This document shows positions 1 through 10,814 of a DNA stretch of 64,000 nucleotides, one piece after another. The notes under the pieces are model-generated. The model was not told the origin of the DNA and ran no database searches. It saw only the letters and a list, made by a program, of their open reading frames with translations. The stretch spans positions 1-64,000 of the forward strand of contig SSNU01000068.1 of the NCBI GenBank assembly GCA_012064415.1, given 5' to 3'. Made by a program: the position numbers and the translations under genes. The DNA is from Gyrodactylus bullatarudis (taxonomy: Eukaryota; Platyhelminthes; Monogenea; Gyrodactylidea; Gyrodactylidae). Position 1 is the stretch's first letter, and every line of letters starts with the position of its first letter.

Positions 1-205
1 CTATATATATATTATTTCAAAGAATGGATTCAGATTTGCAAAGATTTTTTCTAAACTATTTTGATTATTACTGTTTTTATATATATCTTCATTATTTATT
101 TTTCTAAACCCTTACTTATAATTGTACATAACAACTATTTTTAATATGAAAATGATTATTGTAAAGCAGAACATATGAATTGTTCAATAAATTTTCATTT
201 CATTT
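1..205 (+). repeat. Dispersed repeat resembling a LINE 3' tail, copy 1
   Basis: Nearly identical to 24703-24898 over its whole length. It ends in a short ATTTC-type tandem run after an AATAAA-like stretch, as non-LTR retrotransposon 3' ends of the CR1/Jockey type often do. Similarity stops right after the tail in both copies. No coding sequence of the parent element is present, so the assignment is inference. Confidence 0.55.
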
Positions 206-448
206 CATTTTCTGACCGCTCTGCTTATCAGAATTGTAATGCAAGCTATAATAAACATTTTAGAGCAAAAATAAGACCTGAAATTTCTCGAAATCTACAG
301 GCTAAAAACATTTTAGAATCTTTTTAGTTAGAGCTAGTTGACATGAAGATGAGAAATTAAATCAAATATTCAATATTTTTCTCCGGGTAGGCAGGAAAGA
401 ATTTATTTTTTGAATTCAACGATCAAGAGTTGAGGAAGTTTAAAAAGT

Positions 449-867
449 TGAATCTGGCCAAAATTAGGCCATTTTACTAATTTCCTCCTTTATCAACATT
501 TTAGCTCAAAATTTTTATCGATTTTTAAGATTAAAAGCAACACGAAACTGATATTTCGGATAAGATGAAGAATCGAAACTTGGACGTAGAGATTGAGCGA
601 AATTTGAGTTTTTTAATAAAAAGCTAAACTTCAAAATGTTGGGTCATTCTTCTTCGTGATAATTGAAAAATTCGGATCGGGCATTTTCCCCCAACGATGA
701 CAAATTTCTGTGGACTTGTTTGGTCAAATTTGGATTCTTCTCCTAATCTTAATCCAAAATATTTGTATCGAATTTAAATATTCGAAATTTCAGAGCTCAA
801 AAATTGATAAAGGGAAAATTTTGGGAATTTTTGAATTTCGTAAAATGGCCTAGTTTTGGCAAGATTC
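449..867. mobile_element. Foldback/MITE-like element
   Basis: The two ends are imperfect inverted repeats: the left end carries GCCAAAATTAGGCCATTTTAC and the right end carries its near-exact complement (GCCAAAACTAGGCCATTTTAC on the minus strand), preceded on both sides by a TGAATCT-like border. The interior is AT-rich and non-coding. It resembles the foldback copies at 3560-3787/8225-8400, 62000-62240 and 63005-63460 in composition (GCTCAAAA, TTTTTATCGATTTT motifs). No transposase is visible. Confidence 0.55.
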
Positions 868-1082
868 ATTTTTTTATTACCACAACTCATAATAAATCAA
901 TTTTTCATCCTAAAACAATAGCTGTAGATTTAAAATATCGATACCTCTCATATTTTAAAAGATAACTAGGTTTAGAGCCAGAAAATACTACTTTCAATGG
1001 CTATTATGTTCAGAATGATAATACGAACTTCAAGAAAGAATTCAGATTCGTAAATATTCTAGACTCTAAATTTTCTACTTTG

Positions 1083-1505
1083 TGTGATATAAAATAATAA
1101 TATGGGCCATATCACATGTATTGTATTTAAATGACGATTGTATTTCTTGTATACTCAACAATAAGGCATATGCCGTATGAGTTTATCAAGTTTTATATAA
1201 AATGATTTCTACTGATTCAGCCAAACTTGGTTTTTTGGTATTCGTCTGATTTTTATTAAACTTTTTATTGAAAATAAATTAAATTATAATGGGTAAAATA
1301 ATTAATTTATCCAAGAATGAAAATATTCAACAACCCTAGTTAACAAGATTTTATTTTCCTCTTTCCTCTCGGCTTCATGTAGATAACAATCAATGAGGTT
1401 TGAACTGAGATGGCCAGAAATACCCTCAATAGCTTTCATATCAATGATTTCATCAAATTGGCCTGCATATATTTGAAATGATCAAAGCATCCTATGTAAT
1501 AGATT
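1083..1505 (-). pseudogene. Truncated third copy of the 388-residue gene (3' end only)
   Basis: Reads as the 3' flank plus the last coding part of the gene at 1756-2922. The flank with the ATACTCAACAAT..GCC..ATATG block is at about 1150-1180, and the C-terminal coding block is at about 1310-1470. About 200 bp of the coding part is missing inside, and the copy stops near 1490. The reading frame is not kept, so this is a decayed tandem fragment lying just downstream of the intact copy. Confidence 0.7.
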
Positions 1506-1530
1506 GCAATACGTCGAATTTTTTGACACA

Positions 1531-3130
1531 CCGTTTTATTATTCAAATTTCGGTTGTATTTCTGATATACTCAACAATGAGACATGTGCCATATGGATAA
1601 GGTTTTTTCAATTAATATTTATTCATGTTCTAGAGCTATTTCTACTGCTTAACCCATACTTTGTATTTCTAACTTGGAACTGGATGTTCGTCTGGTTATT
1701 TCTAAATGTTTTTAAGAAATAAATTAAATTAGTAGGGGTGAAATAATTAATTTATTCAAGAATGAAAATATTCAACAACCCTAGTTAACAGGCTTTTATT
1801 TTCCTCTTTCCTCTCGGCTTCATGTAGATAACAATCAATGAGGTTAGAAGTAAGATGGCTAGAAATTGCCTCAATAACTTTCATCGGGTCCATATCAATG
1901 GTTTTATCAAACTCCTGAACATATTCCTCGGTGTGTTTGCATGCGTCTTTAATAGCATCCATCAATCCGAAATAAACATCAAGGAGGAAGCCACGTTTCG
2001 GAAATTTTAAATAGTGTTGCATAAACTCTTCTTTTATTTGATCAATTTTTTTCATATTTCCCTTTCCATAATAATGAATGTAGTCTTTATATTTGAAATG
2101 ATCAAAGCATTTGTACTCTTTCCTATTCCTGAGCATATTATATAGGTCCAAAATTAACAGTCTAAATTTCTCTGAAAAGCACACTTGTGATAGCGTACTC
2201 AAAAGATCAATAATCAAACGATCATTGTAATCAGGATCGCTGGATTTCAAGCTCTTCCTTATTCTATCAATAGGGTTGAAATAGACTGTTTTGAAGTCAA
2301 AAACCTGGCCTCCTTCGAAAAGACAGGAGTAAAGAAAGGCAAAATGCATTGAGAATACAGTCCCATCTCTATCTGTTTCCTGGTATATGCATAAAGATTC
2401 GGAAATGTACTTTCCACACAGTTCAAAGAAGATTTTTATGATCTCTATGAGGAATGGATCACGTTGTACTGAATTCTCAACAATTTTTATGAGCCTTACT
2501 GATATTTCTGCTCTGACCTCATCGATTTTGTTCCTATTCATAAGAGAATAAATTTCTTCAATTGCATCTGAGAATAAATCTTCGAATATACACCTGAGAT
2601 TATGAGTTTTATCCTTATCTTTCAATATTTTTTGACACAAAAATTCCAAACACGCTAAAATAAAATATCTTAAACAATTCATAGTTTCTTGATCATTCTT
2701 CATCATCCTGGTATGTTTTATGAGTTGCTTTACGTAGTTTTCCAAAAAGATCAACGTGTCCCCGTTAGATTTTTCCCATGATTTTTGAATAAATTTATCC
2801 GATAGATCTTGGAAATCAATTTTTTGCGTTTTATGCATCTTTAAATATAGAGCGTTTACAAAAGATTTGTAAGCTTCTTCTGAGTCAATTAATTCCATTG
2901 TAAAGCAATTGCAGAATATCAAAAACTTTTCTAAAGTTTCAAAATAAATTCTTAAAATTGTCTAATTACGCTTTTAAGTAGAAATTCAACACACGTTCTT
3001 TTCTACTTAAATTTTCAAGAAGAAAGATTCTCTTCTCATATCTCGATTTATTTTTCAAAACATGAATTTTTAATGCATTACTTCCCGGAATTCTTTAACT
3101 CGTGAATTAACTTTTGAATTTAATTTAAAA
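1531..3130 (-). repeat. Segmental duplication, copy 1 (gene plus flanks)
   Basis: Matches 29385-30985 in the same orientation. It includes about 220 bp of 3' flank, the complete 388-codon reading frame and about 200 bp of more diverged 5' flank (shared ATTACGCTTTTAAGTAGA and TTCCCGGAATT blocks). Farther right, this copy is interrupted by an LTR element, a pogo remnant and a PLE. The next unit of the duplication, the NUDT14 last exon, reappears at 12468-12637. Confidence 0.75.
1756..2922 (-). CDS. Unrecognised 388-residue alpha-helical protein, copy 1
   Basis: Intact, intronless reading frame. I do not recognise the family. The predicted protein looks all-helical, with repeated leucine/isoleucine/phenylalanine heptad-like spacing, and many charged residues (K, D, E). 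It has no signal peptide or obvious membrane segment and no catalytic motif I can name. A second Met at residue 9 is an alternative start. The paralogue at 29581-30747 has the same length; substitutions cluster in residues 85-165 and 290-325, while residues 1-70 and 170-240 are nearly unchanged. Helical-repeat scaffolds such as MIF4G-like domains are one possibility, but no motif supports it. Two equal-length open copies suggest the frame is under selection or the duplication is recent. The gene lies between its own broken fragment (1083-1505) and transposon-filled DNA. Confidence 0.7.
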   Translation of the reverse strand: MIFCNCFTMELIDSEEAYKSFVNALYLKMHKTQKIDFQDLSDKFIQKSWEKSNGDTLIFLENYVKQLIKHTRMMKNDQETMNCLRYFILACLEFLCQKILKDKDKTHNLRCIFEDLFSDAIEEIYSLMNRNKIDEVRAEISVRLIKIVENSVQRDPFLIEIIKIFFELCGKYISESLCIYQETDRDGTVFSMHFAFLYSCLFEGGQVFDFKTVYFNPIDRIRKSLKSSDPDYNDRLIIDLLSTLSQVCFSEKFRLLILDLYNMLRNRKEYKCFDHFKYKDYIHYYGKGNMKKIDQIKEEFMQHYLKFPKRGFLLDVYFGLMDAIKDACKHTEEYVQEFDKTIDMDPMKVIEAISSHLTSNLIDCYLHEAERKEENKSLLTRVVEYFHS

Positions 3131-3559
3131 ATGACCGATTATCTCAACAACTAGATAGCAATCGAGAGTGAAACCTGTCTGTTGACCAACTTTTCCTAGT
3201 AATAGAACATGAAAGTTAACAAACATAGCAGAATTGATTCACATATTATCAGGTCAACCAGAAAAAGGCAGTATTTTGAATGAAAAAAGGCATGTTTTCC
3301 CGATGATCTATCGGACTTAGCATATAGTTACGCACTAGTTAAATTTTCAACGAATTTTCATCGAAATCATTTTCAACCAATCGAGAACTTTTTACAAATC
3401 ATAAAAATTTTCTATTATTTTTTTTGAACTTCCCCCAGTTTTATCATGATTATCCAATGAATTAAATATTTAATCCAAAGAAGGTTTTTCAAGATGTATA
3501 AAAGGAAAACTCAACCCTTGAACCGAGCGATCATTACATTTTCGAGCTTGATATACTTG

Positions 3560-3787
3560 AATTAATCTAACAAAAAAATCTAATCCAACTAATCTTGATT
3601 TAAAAGTTGGAGGTTGATCAAAAGAGGTTTTTCAGGATCAAGATTAGACAGGAAAGCTGACTAGCACCGTCAAATTACCGACAGTCACCCCATTTTCGGA
3701 AGATTTTGAATTTTCGAAGTTTCATTGATTTTCAAGTAGTGAAAATGGTCGAAAAATCAAAATTCCGCTCCCAAATAGTAATGAGGG
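3560..3787. repeat. Left arm of a foldback repeat split by the LTR element
   Basis: Contains the blocks GATCAAAAGAGGTTTTTCAG and ATCAAGATTAGACAGGAAAG, and CTCCCAAATAGTAATGAGGG next to the LTR. The same blocks occur in reverse orientation at 63090-63290. The right arm is at 8225-8400. The LTR element inserted between the arms, as shown by the 63 kb copy, which is continuous across the insertion point. Confidence 0.6.
3783..3787. repeat. Target site duplication GAGGG (left)
   Basis: GAGGG directly abuts the LTR end and is repeated at 8225-8229 beyond the other LTR. Five bp is usual for Ty3/gypsy integrases. The uninterrupted repeat near 63110 has the matching site once (GAGGC). Confidence 0.8.
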
Positions 3788-3966
3788 TGTTTTGGAATTC
3801 GCTCATATTTCACAGATCATTCAAAAGTCACTTTTATCACGAGACACGATAATGTTATATTTTATTTTTGTTTGTCATTTAAAACAATGAATATATATAT
3901 AAATCTGAATTTGTTCTAAAACACATTTGTATGCAAAATTGAATCCTTTTGGTGACACCGGAATCA
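3788..3966 (-). repeat. 3' LTR
   Basis: 179 bp, TG...CA on the minus strand, matching 8059-8224 except for a 13-bp extra stretch (about 3868-3880) and scattered substitutions. The near identity indicates a fairly recent insertion. Confidence 0.88.
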
Positions 3967-3976
3967 TCTCCCCCTT
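3967..3976 (-). promoter_or_regulatory. Polypurine tract
   Basis: AAGGGGGAGA on the minus strand, immediately upstream of the 3' LTR, in the position of the plus-strand primer of LTR retrotransposons. Confidence 0.75.
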
Positions 3977-3986
3977 GAGATTCTAT

Positions 3987-5375
3987 CTAGCTGTACCTCG
4001 CCGGCCTTTTTATTACTCTCTTGCCAAGAGGCGGGTCATCCTTCTTGCTTTCTTTCTCCTGGGTGGGCGTTTTACTCTCTGTAGTCTCATTGCCTCTGGA
4101 ATACACATCATTTGAATGGACTAATCTGCCAGCTTCATCTCTCCACGTATTCTTTCCCTCACTCCTCACGGATTCCTCGGTCACTGTACCATTCTCTCTC
4201 CACACCAGAACGTCCTTGACTTGATTATCGAAATTAGCATGGTCTCCAGGCAATTCGGACTCGCGACCCATGAAGACATTGGCAGGCACCGCACCTTGAC
4301 TCCCCGGCGTCCAGTTATGATAACCAATGAAAGATTCAACAGCTTCCAAAATTGGAACACTCGTCTCTGATAACAATTTGCTCATGAAGACCTTGAAGAT
4401 CCGAACCGCCACTTCCGCTTTTCCATTTGATTCGTGATGCCCAGGCTGGCTTCTCTCGTGCGCTATTTTTCTTTCAGCCATAAACTCTTTACAAGCCGCA
4501 CTAGCAAAATTGGTACCATTATCTGTCACAACCTTCAACGGATTTCCATATCTCAGAATGAACATTTTAAGGGCTTTTATTACTTCACACGACTCCATAC
4601 TCTTTAAGATGTCAACCCAGATGAAATTCGAGTAAGCATCCGCTGTGACCAGGAAATTGTGTGCTTCGAAATGCGCCACATCACAATGCACTCTCTCCAA
4701 TGGACTTTCTGCCTCTGCTCTAGAAATCAATGCAAACTTTCTTCTCGTAACACCTTGCCTGATACAGACCTCGCACGAACTGACAAAAGCCGCCACTTCA
4801 CGATCTAGACCCGGCCACCATGCGAACTGCCTGATCATTCTAATCATTTTGTCTCTGCCAGGGTGTCCAACATCGTGTACCGCCTGTAACACCTTCTTGC
4901 TGAGTGACCCAGGAAACACCACCCTGTGTGTATAATAAAGTAGGCCATCCTGAACCAACAGATTTTCAGCGACCGCCTTGTACTTCTGCAGTTCCTCTGA
5001 GCACTTTATCGGCCACCCTTTTACCACCAGGCCTTTGACCTTTTCAATAATGGCGTCTTTGACTTCCTTCACCTCCTTTATTAGCTCATCATATTTCGGA
5101 ACCTGCATCACTTGGTGCACCACTGCAAAATCCACCTCTTTTCTATCAACCGTCCGGTTTACAGCCAGACGTGAAAAAGCATCCGCAACCACGTTCAGCT
5201 TTCCTTCAACATACAAGATTTCATTTTCGTAGCTCATTAAAATCAACTTCCATCTCATGAGCCTCATGCTGACCACGTTGCTCCAGTTTTTTGCCGCAAA
5301 CAAATCCTTGAGAATTCGATGATCAGTTCTGATTGTTATTTTTCTGCCAAAGACATAGTTGTGAAAATACTTCAA
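3987..5375 (-). pseudogene. pol 3' part: RNase H end and integrase of the LTR element
   Basis: 462 codons. It begins inside RNase H (TDHRIL motif near residue 18), then has the HHCC zinc-binding region (GHPGRDKMIR..., CEVCIRQ, about residues 165-205). The DDE core follows, with its first Asp in HCDVAHFEA (about 232), second Asp in VTDNGTNF (about 285) and Glu in HHESNGKAEV (about 320). A basic C-terminal tail ends just before the polypurine tract. The Met at 5375 is simply the first in the open stretch, not a true start; the frame belongs to the upstream pol after MITE removal and one frameshift. Catalytic residues look intact. Confidence 0.88.
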
Positions 5376-5527
5376 TCCTTCTACTATGGCCAGTGCTTCT
5401 CTTTCGGGAACGGAGTATGACTCTTCTGCCTTTGACGCTACTCTGCTGACTCTACTATCTGCATCATATCTGTATCGTGACTGAGTATGTATCCGAAACC
5501 GGCTTCAGACGCGTCGCAAGTAAGATA

Positions 5528-6038
5528 CAGTCATTTTGGTGGATAATGTCCTAACATATGAATTATACCTCATGAGATTTTACCACCCCAATTCAGCCAA
5601 TCAGAGAAGACTTTATTTTACAACTTTTTATTTTTTTTCTTTCCATCCTTTCAATCTCTAACATGAATTACTCAGTTTAAGATTCTCTATCTGACCATTA
5701 TTTTAAAATGATCCTATTTGGTCGAATAACAAAGTTAGGTTTTTACGCTCGTATACCAATAATTTTAGTACCATTAGATAGGGAATAATTTTCTAGTAAT
5801 TATAGTAGAATTATAGCTTTATTTAACTCAACGGGAGACGACAGTAGCAGTTCAAAGTTTACTAGGTTCGAAAATAAAAAGTAATAAATTAAGGAATGTC
5901 TTTTCGTCTAGTCAGATGAGTCATCTGGTGAAGGTATAGACTTAACTACGATAATTACTCTCTGATTGGCTGAATTGGGGTGGTAAAATCTCATGAGGTA
6001 TAATTCATATGTTAGGACATTATCCACCAAAATGACTG
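5528..6038. mobile_element. Tc1/mariner-type MITE inside pol
   Basis: 511-bp non-autonomous element flanked by TA on both sides (5526-5527, 6039-6040). It has about 80-bp terminal inverted repeats starting CAGTCATTTTGGTGGATAAT. The interior is AT-rich and non-coding. Insert plus duplicated TA is 513 bp, a multiple of three, so the insertion itself did not shift the frame but brings stop codons. TA target and CAGT termini point to Tc1/mariner or a related superfamily. Confidence 0.88.
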
Positions 6039-8077
6039 TACAAAGGTTTTGAAACATCATAATGAACCAGCACCTTTTCCTTCATCGTATCAATCAACAG
6101 CCTGAAACGTCTCGTGTGATCCTCGGTCCACTTCCACACCTCATCCTTGCGCGTTAGCTGATACAGCGGTTTTGCAATAGCCGAGAAATTTGGGCAGTAT
6201 TTGTCATAATGTCTTAGCATGGCCAAAACTGAATTCAACTCGCCGACATTAGATGGGACCTTTAGAGCCTCAAACCTCTGCACCTTTTCAGGGTCTGGGA
6301 AAAGTTTGCCTCTGCTCCATACGAAACCCAAATACACCACACTCGACTTTCCAATTTGTGACTTTAGCTCGTTCTCCACAAAACCGTGTGTTCTCAGCCT
6401 ACTTCTCACTTCGTTCAGAAGGTACCGGTGTTGTTGCTCCGACTTAGCTCCGATAATCACGTCATCTTGGTAGGCTACCACTCCTTTAAGGCCATCGAAC
6501 AAACGATCCATAATCTCCTGAAATATGAGCGGGGCCACTGAAATTCCGAATTGAAGGGTCTTATAAGCGAAATAACCCTTGTGGGTAACTATCGTTGTCA
6601 ATGCCTGGCTGGCCTCATCAAGTCTTACTTGCAAGTAAGCATCCTTCAAATCGAGCACTGAATAGATGTTCGCCTCACCCAACTCATAAAGTACCTCGTT
6701 CGATGTTGGCATTTTGTAGGATCCTCTATCAATCAACTTGTTAGCCGTCAATGAGTAATCACCACAAAGTCTTATGGGCCTGGCACTGCCGGCCTTCTTT
6801 ATCACTGGCACCACTGGAGCCGCCATCTCTGGATTATTGACTCGATATATTAATCCTTTGCTGCTTAAGTATTCTAATTCGTCTTCCACCAACTGCTTCA
6901 TGGAAAACCCCACTGACCTGGCTGCATACACCAATCCTGACTTTGGCACATCACTTCTCAGTCTAAACGAGGTCACCATGCTAACTGATTCTGATTTGAC
7001 TTGGTTGATTTCTTTAGCAAATGTAATCAGGCGCAACTCCTCACACATTCTTACACCCAGGACCGCCTCTACCGGGCCATCAATCACAAGCACATCTGTC
7101 ACGGCCTGTTCTGAACTGCTTCGAATGATAGCCTTGGGGATGACCCCGGCCACCCTTGCTTGACCACCACAAAAACCTCTTAGGACTGCATTCTTAGGGA
7201 CCACTCTCCTTTTATTCTCTTCACTTAGAACTGTCATTGGTACAGCCGTGACCATGGACCCTGAATCCACCAACACCCGGATGGGCTGACCAAAAATCTC
7301 AACGTTGACATACTTCAAAACACCTGGGGCACTTATAGAAAAGACATAGGGTGATAAACCTTTATTTTCAAATTCATTAATGATTTGATTAACTCTTGAC
7401 CTGGGTTTGAAACCTGGTGGCCTGCGGCATTTTTTCTCGACATGTCCTTTGACACCACATCTTCGACACTCAAGATCTTTGAATTTGCAGTCGCTCTTGT
7501 AATGCGGGCCTCCACAGCAATAACATTCGACACGGTCCTGAGTACTGGCAGCGCACACTGAACTCTCCACGAAGCTTGATTCTGTTCCGGCCGTAAATAT
7601 TTCTGCCCTTGCCAGAACATTATCCTTTTTGGTGCCGGGATCGGCTCTCAACTTATTTCTCGCTGCTTCACTGTTCATGGCCTTCGTAAAAAACAAAAAA
7701 ACCATCATATCGACCTCTTTTGTCCTCGTGCGATTCACCAGCGCCAAGACCTTCCTGTAAAGTTGCTCGAGAGTAAGGCTGCCTTGCTTCAATTGTTCTA
7801 ACTGGGCATAATACACTAGCGGATTGTCATTCCTTTCGTAATATTTAAGAATGTTCTCTTCAATTTGATCTAGGGTTAGATCTTGAGGTTTCGTCTCCAA
7901 AATTGTCTTAATCCTCGAGTAACATTCCAAATCAATAGTGTCGATTAGCAGCTTACCTTTTTTCACCTCTGACAATCCCGTAGCACGCACTGATAATCTC
8001 TCAAAGAAACCGGTGACACCACTTAAGTCATTTGGCATGGACTCATTCCTCGTCGCCATGTTTTGGAATTCGCTCAT
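6020..8077 (-). pseudogene. gag-pol 5' part: Gag, protease, reverse transcriptase
   Basis: 685 codons, open but ending in the MITE. Gag helical region is residues 1-150. There are two CCHC knuckles (CYCCGGPHYKSDC about 186; CRRCGVKGHVEKKC about 204). The protease active site is VLVDSGSMVTAV at about residue 270. Reverse transcriptase runs from about residue 390 with the catalytic AYQDDVII near 540; QDD replaces the more common YVDD/YIDD. Met 7 spans the LTR/PBS junction and is the likely Gag start, because Met 1 lies within the LTR. The frame runs into the MITE at 6038, where the native RNase H should continue, so the product would be truncated. Confidence 0.88.
8041..8058 (-). other. Primer binding site-like sequence
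   Basis: TGGCGACGAGGAATGAGT on the minus strand directly after the 5' LTR. The leading TGG complements a tRNA CCA end. The particular tRNA was not identified. Confidence 0.65.
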
Positions 8078-8224
8078 ATTTCACAGATCATTCGAAAGTC
8101 ACTTTTATCACGAGTCACGATAATGTTATATTTTATTTAAAACAATGAATATATATATAAATCTGAATTTGTTCTAAAACACATTTGTATGCAAAATTGA
8201 ATCCTTTTGGTGACACTGGGATCA
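8059..8224 (-). repeat. 5' LTR
   Basis: 166 bp, TG...CA on the minus strand; partner of 3788-3966. The right-hand target duplication GAGGG follows at 8225-8229. Confidence 0.88.
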
Positions 8225-8400
8225 GAGGGTATGCATCAGATCAGATTCAGTTGAATTGGCTAATCTTGATCCTGAAAACCCCCTTTTGATCAACCTCCAA
8301 TAAATCAATAAAAATTTTCGATTCAAAGTTCGAAAAAATGGAATTTTGGTGCTAAATCGAAATTTAAAAATGGCCATTTTTCAGAATGGCCTGCTCTACC
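8225..8400. repeat. Right arm of the foldback repeat split by the LTR element
   Basis: Carries TATGCATCAGATCAGATTCA and TAATCTTGATCCTGAAAA. The first matches the complement of 63080-63115 and the second matches 63242-63262. Together with 3560-3787 it re-forms one repeat copy once the LTR element is removed. Confidence 0.6.
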
Positions 8401-8599
8401 CCCCAAACAATTCGTCAATCCTTAATGAGGAATTCCCTTTTATGATTACAGGGATGATAAAATCATCGCCAGATTGAGGAAAAACTTTCACAATCTAAAC
8501 ATTTTTATAACTAAACAATTGAATCCGAAATTGTGAAACATAATTTTATTTATGCCTTTTTTTATGGTTGAGTGCATATAATTAAATTGTTACATTCAA

Positions 8600-10260
8600 A
8601 TTTCTTCGAGGTACCTGTTGTAAACCCCAAATTTTAGATACTTTAAAACAATTATTGATAAGACAAGGTTTGACTTCATTGAAGGCTTTCTGAATCATGT
8701 TATAAATCAGGAATAACGTATCTTCTCTGGAGTCTTCTTCTGAAATTAGATTTGAAACTTCAGATTATTCCTTGATCTAACGGCTGACATACTGATGTAC
8801 AGTTAGGTGGCAAGAAAAGCATCTCATCATTGGGAGGTGGCATAACATTTTTATGGAATGAAACATTATCTGCCAGTAAAAGAATATTCCTGCCTTCATA
8901 AAATCTCCCAAAATCGTTCAACCATTCTTGAAAAACTTCTGTACTATTCCATGCGTTTCTATTTCTTTTGTACGATTCTGGAACATTTCCTCTAAAACAC
9001 CTAGGTTTTTTTGAGTTTCCTAAAAAAATATTTGATTAAATAATGATTTCAGATTAAATAGAAGAAAAATTTATCTTACCTATAACTAAAGGAGGATATT
9101 TTTCTCCAGTCATGCTGCAACAAGCAACTACCGTTAACCTATTCTTCGTTACTTTTGATCCCCGGCAATTCATTGAACTTGTATCCAAAGTTATACAGCC
9201 TCTATTTTGATAGAACATGGAGGTTTCATTAACATTGAAGACACTGTTTTCTGGATATGAACTCAGCTTGTCTTGATTATCCAACCTTCAACGAAATTCC
9301 AATCAATGTCTTTGCCTTCCCCGTAAATTTTCAAGTTTTTAATTTGGTGTCGGGATTTGAATTGATATGCCCAACCATTGCTAATACTTGAACCATTGAT
9401 GATGGCATCTACATTCAGTCTTAATTCAAACTGAATATCTACCATTCTGACAGGGAGATTTTTGCTTCTCCACTTTTGGATTGAATCTTTCTATCCAAAT
9501 TAGAGTACTTTAGTGATGAAAGTATTTTGTAAGATTTGTTTTGGGATGAATTTTGAAACTTTCTCATTTTATGGGCTTTAGAAATCCATTTTATTAACGT
9601 TTCAATTTGAATTTTTTGTTAGACATAAATCTTATATTGAAAATAAATAAAAAAATATAGATACAACTTATAAGGAGAATCTGAATGCATAATAGTAGAT
9701 AAATACAAATACAAAATAATGTTTATCTGATTCAATAAAAATGTTAAATCAAAAACTCTGGATCTAGTAAAACATTGCAAAATTAATATGAAGACTAGGG
9801 TCTGCAAGATATTCGAAATCATCTGGTTAATGAAGATGTAATAATCATGAGCAACTTTCTTGTATCCATTAATATCACATAGATCAATAAAGTGTAGCTT
9901 CTCTTTAATATCTAAAAATTATTATTAAGATATCTTACGATTTGTCTTTTGAAGTTGGGATGAATCTTTAAAAACTGTCTTATGAATCGATATGTGAGAT
10001 ATATTTTTAGCGATTCAGCTTTCGATTTAAAATACATATGAAGATTCGAAAACAGAATTGGTATATTGAAGTCATATAAAAATTTCTGGATTGAGTCATA
10101 CATAATTTGATGAGGATTTTTGGCTGTTCCAACGCGTTTACAATATTTTACATGATTGAGAGTGAAACCAGTTCTTTCACAAATTTGCTTATTTGTTAAG
10201 CCTTCTCGAGCAAGTTGAGCTACAATAACTTTGTTTTCGTGTTTCATGAGTGGAATTTCT
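8600..10260 (-). pseudogene. pogo/Tigger-type transposase remnant
   Basis: Broken minus-strand pieces in the right order. 10247-9912 is an N-terminal helix-turn-helix (LAREGLTNKQICERTGF). 9445-9263 is a CENP-B-like binding block (RHQIKNLKIYGE). 9284-9054 begins the DDE domain (FNVNETSMFY, where Glu stands after Asn as in NxDE-type motifs). About 9010-8740 holds the second catalytic region (ILLLADNVSFH) and the third (PPNCTSVCQPLDQGII). Several frame breaks and stops separate the pieces. A diverged, internally deleted relative lies at 18608-19133. It is one of the insertions separating the two parts of duplication copy 1. Confidence 0.8.
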
Positions 10261-10814
10261 TCGCACTCATTCTCAATTTAAATCAAAAAAGAGGAAAATG
10301 ATTGGCTCATTTTAGAATATATCTTGCAATATACCGTTTATTGGATCATAAATAATTCATGTTTCGAAAATTTTAATTTTTTCGAATGACACCTAAGTTG
10401 AAATCAACCCTATGACTTCTCCAATCTGGCATTGAATTTACCACCCATAGAAAAGATGATAAATCATTAATGATTCATTTGTTTGTTTTGGGGGTAGAGC
10501 AGGCCCCTTTTTCACACCCAAGATATTTTTGAGGAAAAAAGAGAAATGATGTTGCAGAAAATTTTTTCACCATTTCATGATCAACTTTAATTGATCATAG
10601 CATGTTTATTTTAAATCTAAGTTATGCAGTTTATTGTACGGTTTTGATCTAGAAATTAAAACCTTTGAATGGTGTAAAAAATAACCGAAACTAAATTTTT
10701 AGGTTGAAAAACGATATTATGCCTACTTTCAAGTGATGACACGAAAATTTTTGTATATTTCAGGGGTAGAGAGAAGAGGGGGTTAATTTTCCACATCCAT
10801 CTCTGGGGTACTAC

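Larger units (their letters stand above)
3788..8224 (-). mobile_element. Ty3/gypsy-type LTR retrotransposon
   Basis: Complete element on the minus strand with direct LTRs (8059-8224 is the 5' LTR, 3788-3966 the 3' LTR). They start TG and end CA and differ by a 13-bp indel plus a few substitutions. Directly after the 5' LTR lies a primer-binding-site-like TGGCGACGAGG; directly before the 3' LTR is the polypurine tract AAGGGGGAGA. Flanks are the 5-bp repeat GAGGG. Order of domains is gag zinc knuckles, protease, reverse transcriptase, RNase H, integrase, which defines the Ty3/gypsy order. It is inactive: a MITE interrupts the RNase H region and a frameshift lies at about 5480-5500. Confidence 0.92.

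Noticed and set aside
1504..1722. 72-codon plus-strand ORF rich in Phe and Leu
   Set aside because: Lies in the duplicated 3' flank of the 388-codon gene; the matching flank at 29370-29560 does not keep the frame.
3927..5232. Plus-strand open frames across the LTR element
   Set aside because: They are antisense shadows of the minus-strand pol, which has all domain motifs.
9619..9822. 67-codon minus-strand ORF within the pogo remnant
   Set aside because: Ile/Leu/Phe/Tyr-rich translation of AT-rich DNA, no transposase motif, and it lies in a gap between recognised parts.
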